A DNA stretch of 6,830 nucleotides from NCBI GenBank assembly GCA_021821705.1, contig JAKACE010000099.1, positions 1 through 6,830 on the forward strand. The letters run 5' to 3'. Below, piece after piece: positions 5,023 through 6,830 of this stretch (positions are counted from its first letter, which is position 1; every line of letters begins with the position of its first letter). A model generated the notes under the pieces. It did no database searches. It was not told where the DNA came from and saw only the letters and a program-made list of their open reading frames with translations. Source of the stretch: Actinomycetes bacterium (lineage in GTDB: Bacteria; Actinomycetota; Acidimicrobiia; Acidimicrobiales; Palsa-688). A program made the translations under genes and the position numbers.

Positions 5023-6033
5023 ATGACGCGCCGGTTGACCGAGGTCGCAGAGAAGGTCGGAGTCAGCGAGGCCACGGTCAGTCGCGTCCTCAACGGCCGT
5101 CCCGGCGTTTCTGCGGGCACCCGCACGGCCGTCCTCACGGCCTTGGACGTGCTCGGCTACGAACGGCCCACCAAGTTGCGGGGGAAGCGGGCGCGCCTTG
5201 TCGGCCTGGTCCTGCCCGAGCTGCAGAACCCCATCTTCCCCGCTCTGGCCGAGGTCGTCGGGGGGGCGCTGGCGCAACTGCGCTACACACCGGTGCTGTG
5301 CGCGAGCGGCCCCAACGGCCTGTCCGAGGTCGACTACGTCAACATGCTGCTGGACCAGCATGCCTCGGGCGTGATCTTCGCCGGCGGCAATTTCGCCGAG
5401 GCGGACTCGTCTCACGAGCACTACCGCCTGCTCCGTGAGCGGGCGCTGCCGGTGGTGCTGGTGAACGCTGCCAGCGACGACCTGTCCTTTCCCCAGGTCT
5501 CGACGGACGACGCTGTCGCCACTGAGCAGGCCTACAGCCACCTGAAGGCCTTGGGCCATGAGCACATCGGCATGATCCTCGGGCCAGAGGACCACATGCC
5601 GAGCCGGCTCAGGCTGGCCGCGTTCAGGGCTCTGGCAGGGCAGGCGGCAGCAGCGGACCGGGTCGAGCATGTCCCGTTCTCGTTGGAGGCGGGCCATGCG
5701 GCGGGGGCCCGGCTGGTGGGCGCCGGCATTACGGGCATCGTTTGTGCCAGCGACCCGCTGGCCCTGGGCGCGGTCCGAGCCGTGAGGCGCCTCGGGCTAC
5801 GGGTGCCCGAGGACGTATCGGTCGTGGGCTACGACGACTCGGCCCTCATGACCTGTACGGACCCCCCGCTTACCACCGTTCGCCAACCGATCGAGGCGAT
5901 GGGCCGAGCGGCCGTGAAGCTGCTGGCCAGCCAGGTGGAGGGCACAGTGGCGGCGGCGGACCGTCTCTTGTTCGAGCCAGAACTGGTGGTCAGGGGTTCG
6001 ACAGCCCCTCCGGTGAGACGCACGGGGCACTGA
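5023..6033 (+). CDS. LacI-family transcriptional regulator
   Basis: A 336-residue DNA-binding repressor of normal family length. The N-terminal helix-turn-helix (about 4-24) contains VSEATVSRVLNG (14-25). A hinge region with GYERP and a basic KLRGKRAR follows (45-58). The periplasmic-binding-protein-like ligand domain runs from RLVGLVLPELQNPIF (58-72) to about 326, with the family signatures GVIFAGG (116-122), CASDPLALGA (241-250), and VPEDVSVVGYDD (261-272) followed by PPLTTVRQP. Such proteins bind a sugar or nucleoside and leave the operator. The ligand cannot be deduced. The ATG at 5023 is preferred to the in-frame ATG at 5011 because the latter lies in the -10 box. It is 279 bp upstream of a sugar-type ABC ATPase on the same strand, its likely target. 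Confidence 0.95.
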   Translation: MTRRLTEVAEKVGVSEATVSRVLNGRPGVSAGTRTAVLTALDVLGYERPTKLRGKRARLVGLVLPELQNPIFPALAEVVGGALAQLRYTPVLCASGPNGLSEVDYVNMLLDQHASGVIFAGGNFAEADSSHEHYRLLRERALPVVLVNAASDDLSFPQVSTDDAVATEQAYSHLKALGHEHIGMILGPEDHMPSRLRLAAFRALAGQAAAADRVEHVPFSLEAGHAAGARLVGAGITGIVCASDPLALGAVRAVRRLGLRVPEDVSVVGYDDSALMTCTDPPLTTVRQPIEAMGRAAVKLLASQVEGTVAAADRLLFEPELVVRGSTAPPVRRTGH

Positions 6034-6085
6034 CCGCACAGTGGCCGTGCTCGAGCCTGCGACGTCGCTCACGATTTGTGAGGCC

Positions 6086-6115
6086 GGACAGCGGTGTTCT
6101 TGCGGTGCGCTGTCC
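6086..6115. terminator. Inverted repeat after the LacI gene, possible terminator
   Basis: GGACAGCG (6086-6093) and CGCTGTCC (6108-6115) are exact reverse complements with a 14 nt spacer, and the stem extends by CC/GG across one bulged C. It starts 53 bp after the LacI stop. There is no T-run, so it may be a T-less terminator or a spaced operator. Confidence 0.35.
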
Positions 6116-6195
6116 CGGTACCTGCAATATCCCGCAAGAGGCCTTCCTCGATCTGCTCCCGCCAGACAAGCTCCCGGTCGGGCTGGGAAGGAAGC

Positions 6196-6235
6196 GGGCG
6201 GAGACTTCCGTCATGGGGCGGGAGACTTCCGTCAT
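6196..6235. repeat. Tandem near-identical ~20 bp repeats upstream of the ABC ATPase
   Basis: The 15 bp core GGAGACTTCCGTCAT occurs at 6200-6214 and 6221-6235, 21 bp apart. Including the preceding GGGCG the units are 19 and 20 bp (6196-6214 and 6216-6235) with one base between them and one base of indel. A weaker partial third unit begins at 6239. The units are direct rather than inverted, sit about two helical turns apart, and end 22 bp before a candidate -10 box. That placement suits an activator binding site; a recent local duplication is the alternative. Confidence 0.6.
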
Positions 6236-6257
6236 ACGGGAGGCCTCGTCGAGGATG

Positions 6258-6271
6258 TAACGTCTGGACGT
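6258..6271 (+). promoter_or_regulatory. Candidate -10 box and overlapping palindrome before the ABC ATPase
   Basis: TAACGT (6258-6263) fits TANNNT and lies 49 bp before the ATPase start, with no recognisable -35 at the normal distance. Overlapping it, ACGTC-TG-GACGT (6260-6271) is a 5 bp-arm dyad, extended by GT/AC across one extra base. A repressor such as the neighbouring LacI protein binding here would cover the promoter. Both readings are tentative. Confidence 0.35.
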
Positions 6272-6303
6272 ACCAGGGCGAACTGCGCGAGCCCGGAGAA
6301 CTT

Positions 6304-6308
6304 GGAGG
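6304..6308 (+). promoter_or_regulatory. Shine-Dalgarno of the ABC ATPase gene
   Basis: GGAGG followed by TGCA and ATG at 6313: a good ribosome binding site at short spacing that fixes the start. The strong site contrasts with the M50 and LacI genes, which appear leaderless. Confidence 0.8.
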
Positions 6309-6312
6309 TGCA

Positions 6313-6830
6313 ATGGCAACGGTAAAGCTCGAGAAGGTGAGCAAGGTCTACCCCAACGGCCTGCCCGCTGTGTCCGGCCTAGACCTGGACGTGGCAGAAG
6401 GCGAGCTGATGGTGCTCGTCGGCCCCTCCGGCTCGGGCAAGACCACTGCCCTGCGCATGGTGGCGGGGTTGGAGGAGATCACGTCGGGGACCCTCAGCAT
6501 GGGCGGCAAGGTGGTCAACGACCTGGCGCCGAAGGACCGCAACGTGGCCATGGTGTTCCAGAGCTACGCCCTGTACCCGCACATGACGGTGGCGGAGAAC
6601 ATCGGCTTCTCCCTCAAGCTGCGCAAGGTCTCCAAGAGCGAGATCGACCGCAAGGTAAAAGATGCCGCCTCGTTGCTCGGTCTGACCGAGTACCTGGGGT
6701 CCAAGCCGGCTCAGCTCTCCGGTGGCCAGCGCCAGCGGGTGGCCATGGGCCGGGCCATCGTGCGCGAACCGTCGGTGTTCCTCATGGACGAGCCGCTTTC
6801 CAACCTCGACGCCAAGATGAGGGTCCAGAT
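6313..6830 (+). CDS. ugpC: Sugar-type ABC transporter ATP-binding protein (UgpC/MsmX/MalK family), 3' part beyond window
   Basis: The first 172 residues of an ATPase that usually has about 360-370 residues. Walker [10 protein letters not shown] (37-45), Q-loop [13 protein letters not shown] with Gln83, signature [14 protein letters not shown] (135-148), Walker B VFLMDEP (155-161) and D-loop SNLDAKMR (163-170) are all intact. [13 protein letters not shown] and the signature block are characteristic of the carbohydrate-uptake (CUT1) group, whose ATPase forms a dimer under two permeases with a lipoprotein binding protein outside the cell. The missing C-terminal half would hold the OB-fold regulatory domain. 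The symbol names the family; one such ATPase often serves several sugar importers, so the substrate need not be glycerol-3-phosphate. No permease or binding-protein gene is visible, and they may follow downstream or lie elsewhere. The upstream LacI gene and repeats suggest sugar-dependent control. Confidence 0.95.
   Translation, partial: MATVKLEKVSKVYPNGLPAVSGLDLDVAEGELMVLVGPSGSGKTTALRMVAGLEEITSGTLSMGGKVVNDLAPKDRNVAMVFQSYALYPHMTVAENIGFSLKLRKVSKSEIDRKVKDAASLLGLTEYLGSKPAQLSGGQRQRVAMGRAIVREPSVFLMDEPLSNLDAKMRVQ

Noticed and set aside
4630..5697. 355-codon minus-strand open frame across the LacI gene and the gap
   Set aside because: Most of it is antisense to the LacI regulator; it shows no family motif and no ribosome binding site.
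1..6830. CRISPR array, tRNA/rRNA genes, insertion sequence, phage or defence genes
   Set aside because: No regularly spaced repeats of CRISPR type, no tRNA-like cloverleaf, no transposase or integrase motifs and no defence-associated domains were seen on either strand.

Overview
The window is very GC-rich DNA, with G or C at most third codon positions and long spurious open frames on both strands. It contains seven genuine protein genes, two of them cut by the window edges. Base composition, GTG starts, -10 hexamers placed 6-7 nt before start codons, and the mix of families (DUF1015, HAD-IIA phosphatase, M50 protease with a disordered N-terminus, LacI regulator beside a UgpC/MsmX-type ATPase) fit an actinobacterium. 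A deep lineage such as Acidimicrobiia is a guess; nothing here proves it.

Left block, minus strand, read right to left: a DUF1015 protein (2636-1437), a single-pass secreted or membrane-anchored protein with a DUF5666-like beta domain (1296-598), and a dienelactone-hydrolase-family enzyme (578 to beyond base 1). The last two genes are 19 bp apart and probably co-transcribed. A 140 bp gap before them carries two direct copies of a small palindrome 20 bp apart.

Middle block, plus strand, divergent from DUF1015 across about 120 bp: a site-2-protease-like M50 membrane metalloprotease (2757-3854) with a Trp/Pro-rich N-terminal tail, then a HAD-IIA phosphatase (3851-4678). Its GTG start overlaps the protease stop codon, so the pair is probably translationally coupled.

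Right block, plus strand: a 344 bp non-coding gap, a LacI-family regulator (5023-6033), a 279 bp gap, and the first part of a sugar-type ABC transporter ATPase (6313 to beyond 6830). This is a typical sugar-uptake locus in which the LacI protein probably senses the transported sugar or a derivative. The ligand cannot be read from the sequence.

No CRISPR array, transposase, tRNA, rRNA, phage gene or defence system was found, and the coding content is ordinary. The less ordinary signals are non-coding. At 4842-4870 a 17 bp perfect palindrome exactly fills the spacer of a possible minus-strand promoter, and the predicted start lies at the edge of an 8 bp hairpin with no known gene downstream. 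At 6196-6235 there are tandem ~20 bp repeats upstream of the ABC gene. Promoter hexamers also sit at leaderless spacing before several starts.
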